A stretch of 64,000 bases of DNA from JAXDBM01 sp963709485 (GCA_963709485.1 CAVPWE010000005.1:496001-560000), one strand, 5' to 3'. Positions 47,978 to 57,589 are shown, counted from the first letter of the stretch. Translations and numbers: made by a program. Notes: generated from the sequence alone by a model not told the origin.

Positions 47978-48840
47978 CAAGACCTCCTTTCGATGAAGTC
48001 CCTTGGATTGAGTACCCTGCCGGTTCGCCATACCTCATAATGAACATGGCTCCCCGTGGAATTACCGGTCGACCCGGCGTGGGCGATGACCCCGCCACGC
48101 TTCACCTCCTGACCGACCTGGACCGCATTGCTTTCATTATGGGCATAGTATGTTGAAAACCCTTGACCGTGTTCGATCACGACCACGTTGCCGCCGCCTC
48201 CGTTCCACCCGGAGAAACTCACGATGCCGTCCGCGGTCGCCAGGACCGGCGTGCCGGCCGGAATGGAGATGTCGATGCCGCGGTGCAGCTCGACGCGGCC
48301 GCTGATCGGGTTGACGCGCGTGCCGTATGGAGAAGAAACCTCCCCCGGCACAGGCAATCCCTTCGGTGTCGCCATATAGAGGTTTTTCTGGGTGTGAAGA
48401 TATTCCTTGATGGCGCCGACCGTCTTCACCGACAGGGCGATCTGCTGCTGGACCTGCTGGATGTCAACAGTCCCCATGTCCATGTTTCCCATGTCCGACA
48501 CATCGACTTTTTCGAGAACCTTCTCGCGGGAGCCAAGGGACAGTAACTGGTAAAGGTCCCTTTCCGCCTTTTTCAGCGATGCCAGGGTGTTATTGAAGTC
48601 TGAGACTTTTTTTGCATAGTCCTGAATCTGTTTTTCCATGGCCCGGTACTTGATGGCGTCGATTGTGATCAGGCCCAGATAAACGGCGCCGCAGCAGCCG
48701 ATGACCGCGGAAATAAAAAGTCCGACGGCGGGAATGCTCAGATGAAAGGATCTCCGGGTGTTGTGGTGGGGAATGAGCATGATCGTCACAGGGGCAAGCG
48801 CCCGCTTGAAGATCGTTTTGACTTTCTGCATTCTGGACAT
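47977..48840 (-). CDS. M23-family peptidoglycan endopeptidase, membrane-anchored
   Basis: A 287-residue protein. One membrane segment (IPAVGLFISAVIGCCGAVYL) precedes a coiled-coil stretch (MEKQIQDYAKKVSDFNNTLA), then the LytM/M23 domain: VSSPYGTRVNPISGRVELHR with HRGID holding the first zinc ligands, and GSTGNSTGSHVHYEVWRTGR with the H-x-H pair. It should cut peptide cross-links. The ATG at 48840 has GGGAGGCAG ahead; the frame extends to 48894 without a ribosome site. Coupled to the bactofilin gene, which may place it in the wall. Confidence 0.93.
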   Translation of the reverse strand: MSRMQKVKTIFKRALAPVTIMLIPHHNTRRSFHLSIPAVGLFISAVIGCCGAVYLGLITIDAIKYRAMEKQIQDYAKKVSDFNNTLASLKKAERDLYQLLSLGSREKVLEKVDVSDMGNMDMGTVDIQQVQQQIALSVKTVGAIKEYLHTQKNLYMATPKGLPVPGEVSSPYGTRVNPISGRVELHRGIDISIPAGTPVLATADGIVSFSGWNGGGGNVVVIEHGQGFSTYYAHNESNAVQVGQEVKRGGVIAHAGSTGNSTGSHVHYEVWRTGRVLNPRDFIERRS

Positions 48841-49322
48841 ATCTGCCTCCCATTGAAACGTGACGACAGTATCGGGACGGGCGGGCAAAGTCACGTTAAA
48901 ATGCTTCAGGACACGAAGGTGGACACAACCGGGAAATCTAGACCAGACAGTAGCAGGCCATCAGCAAAGCGGTTGTCGAAAAAGGAAAATCTGAAGCGAC
49001 GTTATGAAACAAAAAGGCGATCCCCCTGAATGTTGAACAGGGGCGGCTGCCTGAATCAGCGTATACGGAATTCAAATCGGGCCCGGAGCGAATGCAAAGG
49101 CTTCCGGCAATGTTATTAAAAGAGCTTCAAAAGCATGCCACAGCGTCAAGCCAAATGCAAGCTAAAAATGAATATCTGAATAAGTTCAAATAATTAAGCT
49201 ATTGATAACCGGAGAACAAGCCTGTCTCGGAAGGCTGCAGATCGGAAGGATCAGAAGGATGCTTCGCCGGCGGATCGGCAGACGAAGCATCCCCGTTTAC
49301 TTTCGGAATTGCTACGGCGCGT
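48841..49322 (+). other. Intergenic region without a supported gene
   Basis: This 482-base stretch between the M23 gene and ilvD is lower in GC than its neighbours. A short frame ending ASSQMQAKNEYLNKFK (stop about 49192) may be a gene remnant. A 10-bp perfect stem GGATGCTTCG/CGAAGCATCC (49257-49292) lies just past the ilvD stop and could end that operon, although no run of T follows it. Confidence 0.5.
49257..49292 (-). terminator. Hairpin after ilvD, possible terminator
   Basis: Perfect 10-bp stem with a 16-base loop about 30 bases past the ilvD stop codon. It lacks a clear T-run on the minus strand, so termination is uncertain. Confidence 0.4.
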
Positions 49323-50984
49323 TCAGTCTTTGAAGACGGCTCCCGTGCTTGCCGATGTCACCAGCTTCGCATAACGGCCGAGGTAGCCGCCGGTGATGGA
49401 TGGCGGCAGCGGCTTGAATGCCTTCCTGCGCTTTTTCATTTCATCGGGGCTGACTTTGAGGGTGATCTTTTTCTTGGGAATGTCGATGGCGATGATGTCC
49501 CCCTCCTTGATCAGCCCGATGGGGCCGCCTTCCGCCGCCTCCGGCGAAATGTGCCCGATGGCCGCTCCCCGCGTGCCGCCGCTGAAGCGTCCGTCCGTCA
49601 GCAGGGCCACCGTGGTGTCGAGACCCATGCCGGCAATGACCGACGTCGGCGACAGCATCTCCCGCATCCCCGGGCCTCCCTTGGGGCCCTCGTAACGGAT
49701 GACAATGATGTCGCCGGGTTTGATCTTGCCGCCCAGGATCGCCTGGATTGCTTCATCCTCGCTGTCAAATACGCGGGCCGGACCCTCGTTGGCCAGCATG
49801 TTCTCCGCCACGGCGGACTGCTTGACCACAGCGCCGTCGGGTGCCAGGTTCCCGCGAAGGATGGCGATGCCGCCCTCTTTCGTATAGGGATTCTTGAGGG
49901 GCCGGATAACGTCTTCGTCCAGGATATTTGCCGCCTTCAGGTTGTCTCCCACGGTCTTCCCGGTGACGGTCAACGCTTTCGGATCGATGACGCCCAGCGG
50001 GCTGATCCGCTTCATGACCGCCTGGATGCCGCCCGCCGCGTCGAGGTCCTCGATGTGATGGGCGCCCGCCGGTGAGAGCTTGCAGAGGTTGGGAGTCTTC
50101 CGGCTGATCTCGTTGAAGAGGTCAAGGTCCAGCCGGATGCCGGCCTCGTGGGCGATGGCCGGGATGTGGAGCACGGTGTTGGTGGAGCAGCCGAGGGCCA
50201 TATCGACGGCAATGGCGTTCCTGAAGGCGGCCAGTGTCGCGATATCCCGTGGCTTGATGTCTTTTTTCAGGAGCTGCATGATCTTCATGCCCGCCTCCTT
50301 GGCCAGGCGCCGGCGGGCGGCGTGTACGGCCAGGACGGTTCCATTGCCCGGAAGGCCGAGGCCGATGGCTTCGGTGACGCAGTTCATGGAATTGGCCGTG
50401 TACATGCCGGAGCAGGACCCGCAGCCCGGACAGGCACAGTCCTCCAGGGCCTTGAGCTCCCTCTGGGGCATCCGGCCGACCTTGACCTTTCCGACCCCCT
50501 CGAAGACGCTGATCAGATCGACCGTTTTACCGGCCAGCTTGCCCGCCAGCATGGGCCCCCCGCTGATGAAGATCGCCGGGATATTGAGGCGCATCGCGGC
50601 CATGAGCATCCCCGGAATGATCTTGTCGCAGTTCGGGATCATCACCAGCGCGTCGAATGGATGCGCCATGACCATGGCCTCGACGGAGTCGGCGATCAGC
50701 TCCCGGCTGGCCAGGGAGTATTTCATGCCCGTGTGGCCCATGGCGATGCCGTCACAGATCCCGATGGCGGGAAATTCGACCGGCGTACCGCCGGCCAGGC
50801 GGATACCGGCCTTCACATCCTGCGTGATGATGTTGAGATGGACATGGCCGGGGATGATTTCATTGTAGGAATTCACCACGCCGATCATGGGCTGGGCGAT
50901 TTCCCGGTCGGTGTAGCCCATGGCCTTGAACAGGGACCGGTGCGGCGCGCGTTCAAAGCCCTTCTTCATCAGGTCGCTTCGCAT
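49323..50984 (-). CDS. ilvD: Dihydroxy-acid dehydratase
   Basis: A 553-residue IlvD, full length. It has GVVNSYNEIIPGHVHLN near the start, cluster cysteines in IPNCDKIIPGMLMAAMRLNI and CACPGCGSCSGMYTANSMNC, and the C-terminal LLTDGRFSGGTRGAAIGH with its catalytic Ser region. The enzyme makes the 2-keto acids of valine and isoleucine and uses an oxygen-sensitive Fe-S cluster. It is the last gene of the ilvB-N-C-D operon, 15 bases after ilvC, with GGGGGAGGAG before the ATG. Confidence 0.97.
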   Translation of the reverse strand: MRSDLMKKGFERAPHRSLFKAMGYTDREIAQPMIGVVNSYNEIIPGHVHLNIITQDVKAGIRLAGGTPVEFPAIGICDGIAMGHTGMKYSLASRELIADSVEAMVMAHPFDALVMIPNCDKIIPGMLMAAMRLNIPAIFISGGPMLAGKLAGKTVDLISVFEGVGKVKVGRMPQRELKALEDCACPGCGSCSGMYTANSMNCVTEAIGLGLPGNGTVLAVHAARRRLAKEAGMKIMQLLKKDIKPRDIATLAAFRNAIAVDMALGCSTNTVLHIPAIAHEAGIRLDLDLFNEISRKTPNLCKLSPAGAHHIEDLDAAGGIQAVMKRISPLGVIDPKALTVTGKTVGDNLKAANILDEDVIRPLKNPYTKEGGIAILRGNLAPDGAVVKQSAVAENMLANEGPARVFDSEDEAIQAILGGKIKPGDIIVIRYEGPKGGPGMREMLSPTSVIAGMGLDTTVALLTDGRFSGGTRGAAIGHISPEAAEGGPIGLIKEGDIIAIDIPKKKITLKVSPDEMKKRRKAFKPLPPSITGGYLGRYAKLVTSASTGAVFKD

Positions 50985-50999
50985 GTTCGTCTCCTCCCC

Positions 51000-52046
51000 C
51001 TATTTCTTGCGCCGTTCCGGCCTGAGCGCGCGGACGGCGGCGCCAGCCAGCCACATCTCGCTGTTCTTGATGGCGTCCAGTTCGGCCTGCAGCTTTTCCC
51101 GGTAGTCCGGGGCGCTGTTGACCCGAAGGACGATTTCCGTCTCCTTCCCGGAAGCGACCCGCTCATAGAGCTCGTTGAACACGGGGGCCACGGCATCTCG
51201 GAAGCGGTTTTTCCAGTCCAGGGCGCCGCGCTGGGCCGTGGTGCTGCAGTTGGCGTACATCCAGTCCATCCCGTTCTGGGCGACCAGCGGCATCAGGCTC
51301 TGGGTCAGCTCCTCCACCGTCTCGTTGAATGCCTCGCTCGGGCTGTGGCCCCGTTTGCGCAGTTCGTTGTACTGCGCCTCCAGAACACCCGCCAGGCAGC
51401 CCATCAGGACGCCCCGCTCTCCCGTGAGATCACTGTACACCTCCTGCTCGAAGGTGGTCGGAAAAAGGTATCCCGAGCCGATGGCGACGCCGACGGCCAG
51501 CGTCCGCTGCATGGCCCTGCCTGTATAATCCTGGAAGACGGCGTAGCTGGAGTTGATCCCGCTCCCCGCCAGATAGTTGTCGCGCACGGTGCGGCCGGCG
51601 CCCTTGGGCGCAACGAGGATCACGTCGATGTCCGGTGGCGGAATCACGCCGGTCTGTTCCTTGTACACAATGGAAAAACCGTGTGAAAAATAAAGAGCCT
51701 TGCCCTTGGTCAGGGTGGGTTTGATGTCCGGCCACATGGCCTTCTGACCCGCATCGGACTGGAGGTACTGGATGATGGTTCCCCTTCGGGCCGCCTCGAT
51801 GGGCGGAAACAGCGTCTCGCCGGGGACAAAGCCCTCGTCAATGGCCTTCTGCCAGTTGTAGTCCCCTTCCCCCACAATCACGCGGATCCCGTTGTCCTTC
51901 ATATTCAGGGCCTGACCGCGCCCCTGGACGCCGTATCCGACGACGGCCACGATTTCATCCTTGAGGACCTGCCGGGCCTGCTCGAGGGTAAATTCTTCGG
52001 ACGTGATGACATCCTCCATGATTCCGCCGATGTTGATCTTTGACAT
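51000..52046 (-). CDS. ilvC: Ketol-acid reductoisomerase
   Basis: A 348-residue IlvC. The NADPH-binding loop is VAVVGYGVQGRGQALNMKDN; VILVAPKGAGRTVRDNYLAG, then GYLFPTTFEQEVYSDLTGER and GVLMGCLAGVLEAQYNELRK give the metal-binding acids (D, E). The size is of the short class I form. It converts acetolactate and acetohydroxybutyrate to dihydroxy acids. AGGAGGGAATAC lies before the ATG. It is separated from ilvN by 186 bases that include a GC-rich hairpin (around 52185-52212). Confidence 0.96.
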   Translation of the reverse strand: MSKINIGGIMEDVITSEEFTLEQARQVLKDEIVAVVGYGVQGRGQALNMKDNGIRVIVGEGDYNWQKAIDEGFVPGETLFPPIEAARRGTIIQYLQSDAGQKAMWPDIKPTLTKGKALYFSHGFSIVYKEQTGVIPPPDIDVILVAPKGAGRTVRDNYLAGSGINSSYAVFQDYTGRAMQRTLAVGVAIGSGYLFPTTFEQEVYSDLTGERGVLMGCLAGVLEAQYNELRKRGHSPSEAFNETVEELTQSLMPLVAQNGMDWMYANCSTTAQRGALDWKNRFRDAVAPVFNELYERVASGKETEIVLRVNSAPDYREKLQAELDAIKNSEMWLAGAAVRALRPERRKK

Positions 52047-52232
52047 GTATTCCCTCCTGAAATTCGTTGAATGTTGTTAAAAATAAATTATCCGGTTGAC
52101 TGCAAAAATCCTCCCGCTTCCCTGCCTTGAGTCACGGGCAGGAGTTCGCACCGCTTTCGCTCATTGCAGGGACAGGCCGGTTATCGGTCCTGCCCCCGGG
52201 CAGCGGCCCCGGGGTGAAAATATGACGGCCCG

Positions 52233-52727
52233 TCAATATTTGCGTTCCAGTGCCGCGGCGCCTGTCCGGGCGATGTCATCGATGCCCAGCGGTTTAAGCG
52301 TGGCCAGCACCTTTTCAATATCCTCCCGGCTGCCTGTGAACTGCAGCACACAGTGGTCCGTGTTGAAAGTCAGGATCTTGCAGTTCAGAATGTCGATCGC
52401 CTTCATCAGATCCGGTTTCGTCTCCTTCATCAGATTCATCCGGATGAGAATCATTTCCCGTTTAATGGATTCCACCTCGGAGAGGTTTTCCACGCGGACG
52501 ACATCCAGCAGCTTGTTCAGGGCATTGATGATCCTGCCGATCATGATCTTTGAAGTCCGGGTCGTCAGGATGATTTTTGACACCTTGGGATTCATGGTGA
52601 TATCGACACAGAGGCTGTCGATGTTGTAGCCCTTGCCGCCCAGCGCGCCCGCGATGCGTGCCAGCACATCGGGCTTGTTGTTCACCAGCAGTGAAAGCAC
52701 ATACTCCTTCTTGTCCGATTTTTCCAT
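52233..52727 (-). CDS. ilvN: Acetolactate synthase small (regulatory) subunit
   Basis: A 164-residue IlvN/IlvH with the ACT domain at the start: YVLSLLVNNKPDVLARIAGA and GYNIDSLCVDITMNPKVSKI, followed by the second domain with IDILNCKILTFNTDHCVLQF. It binds valine and controls the catalytic subunit by feedback. It lies 30 bases after ilvB with AGAAAGGTACG before the ATG. Normal length. Confidence 0.95.
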   Translation of the reverse strand: MEKSDKKEYVLSLLVNNKPDVLARIAGALGGKGYNIDSLCVDITMNPKVSKIILTTRTSKIMIGRIINALNKLLDVVRVENLSEVESIKREMILIRMNLMKETKPDLMKAIDILNCKILTFNTDHCVLQFTGSREDIEKVLATLKPLGIDDIARTGAAALERKY

Positions 52728-52757
52728 AACCGTCGTACCTTTCTCTATGTTTATGTA

Positions 52758-54461
52758 TTAATTGATCATCTCTCTCGTGCCGAGGGTCATCTCGCTGATG
52801 GAGCCACCCGGCCGGACCATCGGATAGACGCACTCCTCCCGGGCCACCCGGAATTCCATCAGGACCGGTTTCGGCATCGCCAGACCCTTCCGGAGCAGGG
52901 GTTCCACTTCGGCCTGCCGGTCCGTCCGCAGACCGACAAATCCGTAGGCCTCCGCCACCTTGACGAAGTCCGGTGCGTACATCATTTCCGTATGGGAATA
53001 GCGCTTTTCGTAGAACAGCTCCTGCCACTGGCGCACCATGCCCAGGTAGTTGTTGTTGAGAAGCACGATCTTCACCGGCAGGTTATACTGAACGGCCGTG
53101 GCCATCTCCTGGATGTTCATCTGGATGCTGCCGTCCCCGGCGATATCCACGACCAGTGCGTCCGGAAAGGCGCACTGCACGCCGATGGCGGCCGGAAAGC
53201 CGTACCCCATGGTGCCCAGGCCCCCCGATGATATAAAGGTGTGGGGATTCTCGTACCGGTAGAACTGGGCGGCCCACATCTGATTCTGTCCGACTTCCGT
53301 GGTGATGATGGCCCTGCCCCGGGTCAGCTCGAAGAGTTTCTCGACAACGAACTGGGGTTTGATAATCTCCCCGTTCTGGCAGTAAGTCAGGGGCACCTCC
53401 TGCTTCCAGGCCTCGATCTGATCCAGCCAGACCTGGCGCTCCGCTTCGTTGAACCTGTACTGCTGTTCCGCCAGCATGCCGTTGATCTGCTGCAGGGCAG
53501 TCTTCAGGTCGCTGACAATGGGGAGATCGACAATGACATTCTTGTTGATGGAGGAGGGGTCCACATCGATGTGAACGATCTTGGCGTTCGCGGCAAAGGT
53601 TTCGATCTTGCCCGTCACGCGGTCCGAAAAACGGGACCCCAGCACGATCAGCAGATCACAATTGCTGATGGCCATGTTGGCATAGTAGGTGCCGTGCATG
53701 CCCAGCATCCCGAGCCACAGGGGGTGCGTTCCGGGGAAGCCGCTCAGCCCCATGAGCGTGGACGTGACGGGTATGCGGGTTTTTTCGATGAAGACGCGCA
53801 GTTCCTCCGGCGCCTTGCCGAGCAGGATGCCGCCGCCGATCAGGACCACCGGGCACTTGGCTTCTTTGAGAAATCCCAGCATCTGGACATATTTCTTGGA
53901 TGAGGCCTTGTGCAGGGGCTCATCCATTTTGACGACGATGGAGGACGGGTCGTACTCGGCCATGGAGGCCATGACATTCTTGGGCAGATCCACGAGTACG
54001 GGACCGGGGCGCCCCGACCGGGCAATGTGGAAGGCCTCTTTGATCGTCGTGGCCAGCTCCTCGACGTTCCGGACCAGGAAGTTATGCTTTGTGCAGGGCC
54101 TGGTGATGCCGGTGATATCGCTTTCCTGAAAGGCGTCATTTCCGATCAGCGTCGTGGGCACCTGCCCGGTGAAAACGACAATGGGAATGGAATCGGAATG
54201 GGCGGTGGCAATGCCCGTAACGGTGTTGGTCGCCCCGGGGCCGGAGGTCACCAGGGCAACGCCGACCTTGCCGGACGCCCGGGCGTATCCGTCGGCGGCA
54301 TGCACCGCCCCCTGTTCATGGCGAACCAGGATGTGCTTGATATCACTGCGGTAAAGTTCATCATAAATATCGATGACGGCGCCTCCGGGATATCCGAAAA
54401 TGGTGTCCACCTGTTCTTCCTTGAGCATGTTCAACAAAATCTGGGTTCCTTTTAACTTCAC
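52758..54461 (-). CDS. ilvB: Acetolactate synthase large (catalytic) subunit
   Basis: A 567-residue thiamine-diphosphate enzyme: EEQVDTIFGYPGGAVIDIYD holds the catalytic Glu region (VRHEQGAVHAADGYARASGK), the FAD-binding middle has GMLGMHGTYYANMAI, and the ThDP motif is VVDIAGDGSIQMNIQEMATA with NNNYLGMVRQWQELF. It makes acetolactate from two pyruvates. It is the first gene of the ilv operon, preceded by a leader with a Val/Ile-rich peptide and two terminators, which indicates attenuation by charged tRNA. Confidence 0.97.
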   Translation of the reverse strand: MKLKGTQILLNMLKEEQVDTIFGYPGGAVIDIYDELYRSDIKHILVRHEQGAVHAADGYARASGKVGVALVTSGPGATNTVTGIATAHSDSIPIVVFTGQVPTTLIGNDAFQESDITGITRPCTKHNFLVRNVEELATTIKEAFHIARSGRPGPVLVDLPKNVMASMAEYDPSSIVVKMDEPLHKASSKKYVQMLGFLKEAKCPVVLIGGGILLGKAPEELRVFIEKTRIPVTSTLMGLSGFPGTHPLWLGMLGMHGTYYANMAISNCDLLIVLGSRFSDRVTGKIETFAANAKIVHIDVDPSSINKNVIVDLPIVSDLKTALQQINGMLAEQQYRFNEAERQVWLDQIEAWKQEVPLTYCQNGEIIKPQFVVEKLFELTRGRAIITTEVGQNQMWAAQFYRYENPHTFISSGGLGTMGYGFPAAIGVQCAFPDALVVDIAGDGSIQMNIQEMATAVQYNLPVKIVLLNNNYLGMVRQWQELFYEKRYSHTEMMYAPDFVKVAEAYGFVGLRTDRQAEVEPLLRKGLAMPKPVLMEFRVAREECVYPMVRPGGSISEMTLGTREMIN

Positions 54462-54504
54462 TTTCCAACCTCCTGTATGGAATGAAACGTATTATTGGCC
54501 AGCA

Positions 54505-54540
54505 AATAAAAAAGCCGCACACTGTTCACATGCGGCTTTT
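54505..54540 (-). terminator. ilv leader terminator 2
   Basis: On the minus strand AAGCCGCA and TGCGGCTT form a stem followed by TTTTTTATT, a complete rho-independent terminator about 45 bases before ilvB. Confidence 0.8.
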
Positions 54541-54544
54541 CAAT

Positions 54545-54582
54545 ACAAAAAAGCCGCGGACCGTGAAGGGGCCCGCGGCTCT
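54545..54582 (-). terminator. ilv leader terminator 1
   Basis: On the minus strand GAGCCGCGG and CCGCGGCTT pair around a CCCC-TTCACGG loop and are followed by TTTTTTG. It comes 20 bases after the leader-peptide stop, where an attenuator should be. Confidence 0.82.
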
Positions 54583-54601
54583 CAGTTTCTATGTCTGACC
54601 A

Positions 54602-54697
54602 TCATTGAAACCGAGCAGCAGACCCCGTCTGTACGATGACTACAGATACGCAATTTCCTACGCCCGGCACGCGGCTGATCGGTTTATGAAGGTTCAT
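54602..54697 (-). CDS. ilvL: Val/Ile-rich leader peptide of the ilv operon
   Basis: A 31-residue frame in front of the terminators: NLHKPISRVPGVGNC, then VSVVIVQTGSAARFQ. Seven of its residues are Val (six) or Ile in the control stretch, including four in a row of the type V-V-I-V. The product is too short for an enzyme and its position, 20 bases before a terminator, is that of an attenuation leader. A stalled ribosome at low charged tRNA-Val/Ile would alter folding of the downstream RNA. A TTGACA at 54751-54756 may be the -35 box, but its -10 is poor. Confidence 0.7.
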   Translation of the reverse strand: MNLHKPISRVPGVGNCVSVVIVQTGSAARFQ

Positions 54698-54776
54698 AAA
54701 AATCAATCGTTTCCAAAAATATAGTTTCCCTTACGACGAAAAAGATGTTTTGTCAAGCCGATTTTTTATCCACGCC

Positions 54777-56831
54777 TCAGTCTTCCTCTGACTCGCGGTC
54801 AGACGGGGAATGGGGGAGCTCGCCCGGTGGTATGGGGATTCCGTCATTGGGGATGGTCCCCTCCAGAAAAGCCTCGTAGATGCCGCCCCTGGAAAAGCGG
54901 TGCAGGGGCTGCCCCGTATGCGCATCGACTTTGCTGAAAACAATGCCCTCCGGGACGGGAAACGTCTCCACGGGCATGCCCTGTACGGCCTTTTCCATGA
55001 AATACAGCCAGATGGGAGCGGCGGCCCGGCCTCCGACCTCCTGTTTTCCAAGCGATCTTTCCTGGTCGAAGCCGACCCAGACGCCGGCAACGAGAGTGGG
55101 TGTGAAGCCGATGAACCAGGCGTCGCGCACGTCATCCGTCGTACCGGTCTTTGCAGCAACGGGTCTGCCAAGGCTCTTGACCCTTCGTCCGGTCCCGACC
55201 TCCACGACATCCTGCATGACGTAAGTGGACAGAAAGGCAATGCGCGGATCGATGACCTGCTCGACCCGGATCTGGCTTTCTTCAAAAACGTGGCCGGTCC
55301 GGTCGACGATCTTTTTGATGAAAAACGGTTCGACTTTCCTGCCCTGATTGGCCAAGACGCCATAGGCCCTGACCATCTCCTGCAGGGTTACCCCGGACGT
55401 TCCCAGGGCGAGGGACAGGTTCCGGCCGAGCGTCGAAGATATCCCCATATTGTGGGCATAGGCTATGGCGTAATCCACGCCGACCTCCTGGAGAACCTTG
55501 ATCGTGATGATATTCCTGGAATGAGCCAGGGCATAACGCAAAGTGGTCGGTCCCAGGAATTTTCCGTCGAAATTCTGCGGATTCCAGATGTTGCCGGCAT
55601 TGTCCTGATAGACGACCGGGGCGTCGACCAGCTTCGTCACCGGGGTCATCCCCTTGTCGAAGGCCGCCGTATAGATGAAGGGCTTGAATGCGGAACCGGG
55701 CTGCCGCTTGGATTGGGTGGCCCGGTTGAATTCGCTCTTGCCGAAATCACGCCCCCCGACCATGGCACGGATGGCGCCGGTCCTGGCATCCATGCACAGC
55801 AGCGCACCCTGGGAGCGGCCCGAGGTATATCCCTCCCGAACGTCCAGTTCCTGCAGGCCTTTGGCCACTGCATCCCTGGCGGCCTTCTGCATGGAAAGAT
55901 TCAGCGTTGTGTAAACCTCGAGGCCTTCCTTGTACAGCACATCGCTGCCATACTTTTCCTGAATATAGCGGCGGACGTGCTCCACGAAATAAGGGGCGAC
56001 TTTCTCCTTCGGCCGGACGGAGCGAAGCATGACCGGGGCGGCAAGCGCCTCTTTCTTTTCCTGAGGTGTAATGTATCCGTCTTCCACCATTCTTTCGAGG
56101 ACATAGGCCTGCCTCTGGCGCGCCCTCTCCATGTAGAGGAAGGGAGAATAATTGCTGGGCGCTTTGGGAAGGCCGGCGAGCAGCGCCGCCTCGGTCAGGG
56201 TCAGGTGTCTTGCGCTTTTCCCGAAATAGCCCTGCGATGCGGCTTCGATGCCGTAAGTGCCGTGGCCCAGGTAGATCTGATTCAAATAAAGGGCCAGAAT
56301 CTCTTCCTTGGTGAGGTAATGGTCGATCTTATAGGCCAGGAGGGCTTCCCGGATTTTCCGGATATAGCTTCTTTCCGGCGACAGGAACATGGATTTGGCA
56401 ACCTGCTGGGTAATCGTGCTGCCCCCCTGGACGATGCGCCCGGCCGCAAGATTTTTAAAAAAGGCCCTGGAAATGCTCTGCAAATCGAATCCCTTGTGCT
56501 GGAAAAATCTGGCATCCTCGGCGGCCACAAAAGCCTGAATGACCACCTGGGGCACATCCTCATATTTGATCATTTTCCGGTCTTCCAGGAAAAATTCATC
56601 GATCAGCTCGCTGCGGTCGTCGTAGACCCGGGTGGCAATGCTGGGACGATAGTCCTTCAGCGCCGCCACGGAAGGCAGTTCCTTCAGCAGCACATAATAG
56701 AGAAAGCTGCTGGCTGCCACGGCCAGAAAGATGCAGGACAATAGTAGGACGAGCAGGATGGTCCCCAGGCCGGATTGGCCGGGGAAGCTTCCACGGCTGG
56801 CGAGGGTCGAGGAGCTCTTCATCGCGGTCAT
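54777..56831 (-). CDS. Penicillin-binding protein 1A (class A, bifunctional)
   Basis: A 684-residue class A PBP with one membrane helix (TILLVLLLSCIFLAVAASSF). The glycosyltransferase domain shows AFVAAEDARFFQHKGFDLQS and GRIVQGGSTITQQVAKSMFL; the transpeptidase has the S-x-x-K in RQPGSAFKPFIYTA, S-x-N in AHSRNIITIK, and KTGTT in VAAKTGTTDDVRDAWFIGF. It polymerises and cross-links peptidoglycan. The start codon overlaps the tatC stop by 4 bases. A convergent tail rich in acids ends the protein. Confidence 0.96.
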   Translation of the reverse strand: MTAMKSSSTLASRGSFPGQSGLGTILLVLLLSCIFLAVAASSFLYYVLLKELPSVAALKDYRPSIATRVYDDRSELIDEFFLEDRKMIKYEDVPQVVIQAFVAAEDARFFQHKGFDLQSISRAFFKNLAAGRIVQGGSTITQQVAKSMFLSPERSYIRKIREALLAYKIDHYLTKEEILALYLNQIYLGHGTYGIEAASQGYFGKSARHLTLTEAALLAGLPKAPSNYSPFLYMERARQRQAYVLERMVEDGYITPQEKKEALAAPVMLRSVRPKEKVAPYFVEHVRRYIQEKYGSDVLYKEGLEVYTTLNLSMQKAARDAVAKGLQELDVREGYTSGRSQGALLCMDARTGAIRAMVGGRDFGKSEFNRATQSKRQPGSAFKPFIYTAAFDKGMTPVTKLVDAPVVYQDNAGNIWNPQNFDGKFLGPTTLRYALAHSRNIITIKVLQEVGVDYAIAYAHNMGISSTLGRNLSLALGTSGVTLQEMVRAYGVLANQGRKVEPFFIKKIVDRTGHVFEESQIRVEQVIDPRIAFLSTYVMQDVVEVGTGRRVKSLGRPVAAKTGTTDDVRDAWFIGFTPTLVAGVWVGFDQERSLGKQEVGGRAAAPIWLYFMEKAVQGMPVETFPVPEGIVFSKVDAHTGQPLHRFSRGGIYEAFLEGTIPNDGIPIPPGELPHSPSDRESEED

Positions 56832-57589
56832 GCCGTCACTTCACCTGCCTCTGTTTCTTTCTTCTTCCTCTCCGCGAACCTGGCAACGTAAATGCTCAGT
56901 TCGTAGAGAATCATCAGAGGGACGGCCATGATGATCTGGGTGAAGGCGTCAGGAGACGGCGTCAGAAAGGCCGCGGCGATGAAGATGATCAGGATGGCAT
57001 ATCGCCTTTGCCTGGACATCATCCGGGAATTGACGATCCCCAGCTTTGCCATGAAGAAAATGAAGACCGGCAGTTCAAAGGATACGCCGAAGGCCAGCAG
57101 CAGTTTCAGTGCAAAGGATAGGTATTCCCGCATGGTGAACATCGGCCGCAGGGTATCGGAGGAGAATTCCATGAAAAATCCGAAAGCCGGCGGCAGGGCC
57201 AGGTAATAGCCGAACACCACCCCGCCGACGAACAGCAGGGTGGACGTCAGCACAAAGGGGGCAACGTATTTTTTCTCCCGGGGATAGAGACCCGGGGAGA
57301 TGAATTTCCAGATCTGATAGAGTGTAAACGGGGCCGTCAGCAACAGGGAGGCAAAAAAGGATATTTTCAGATAGGTGAAAAAGGCCTCCGGCAGGCTGGT
57401 GAAAATCATGAAGCTGTTCTTGGGCATGACGTCCATGAGCGGCTTCGTAATGATCCTGAACAGCCATTCCTTGTAATAATAGCAGGCACAGAGACCGATG
57501 CCGATGCCGACCAGGGAGCGGATCAGACGCTTCTTCAATTCCTCCAGATGGGCGGTCAGGGGAAGTTTTTCTTCCGTGGTCTCATCCAT
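56828..57589 (-). CDS. tatC: Twin-arginine translocase subunit TatC
   Basis: A 253-residue membrane protein with six helices. LTAHLEELKKRLIRSLVGIG is the conserved TatC N-terminus, and later FVLTSTLLFVGGVVFGYYLA and the ending AAFLTPSPDAFTQIIMAVPL contain its F-x-L-T-P-x-P-D motif. It forms the receptor for folded, twin-arginine signal proteins. It overlaps the PBP gene and follows the TatA/B gene by 52 bases. Confidence 0.96.
   Translation of the reverse strand: MDETTEEKLPLTAHLEELKKRLIRSLVGIGIGLCACYYYKEWLFRIITKPLMDVMPKNSFMIFTSLPEAFFTYLKISFFASLLLTAPFTLYQIWKFISPGLYPREKKYVAPFVLTSTLLFVGGVVFGYYLALPPAFGFFMEFSSDTLRPMFTMREYLSFALKLLLAFGVSFELPVFIFFMAKLGIVNSRMMSRQRRYAILIIFIAAAFLTPSPDAFTQIIMAVPLMILYELSIYVARFAERKKKETEAGEVTA

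Noticed and set aside
48841..49048. Short frame at 48742-49029
   Set aside because: It overlaps the M23 gene on the other strand and has no ribosome site or familiar motif.
52047..52232. Separate promoter or riboswitch between ilvN and ilvC
   Set aside because: There is a GC-rich hairpin, but no clear -10/-35 boxes or T-run; it is more likely an RNA-processing or spacing element, and I cannot support a specific function.
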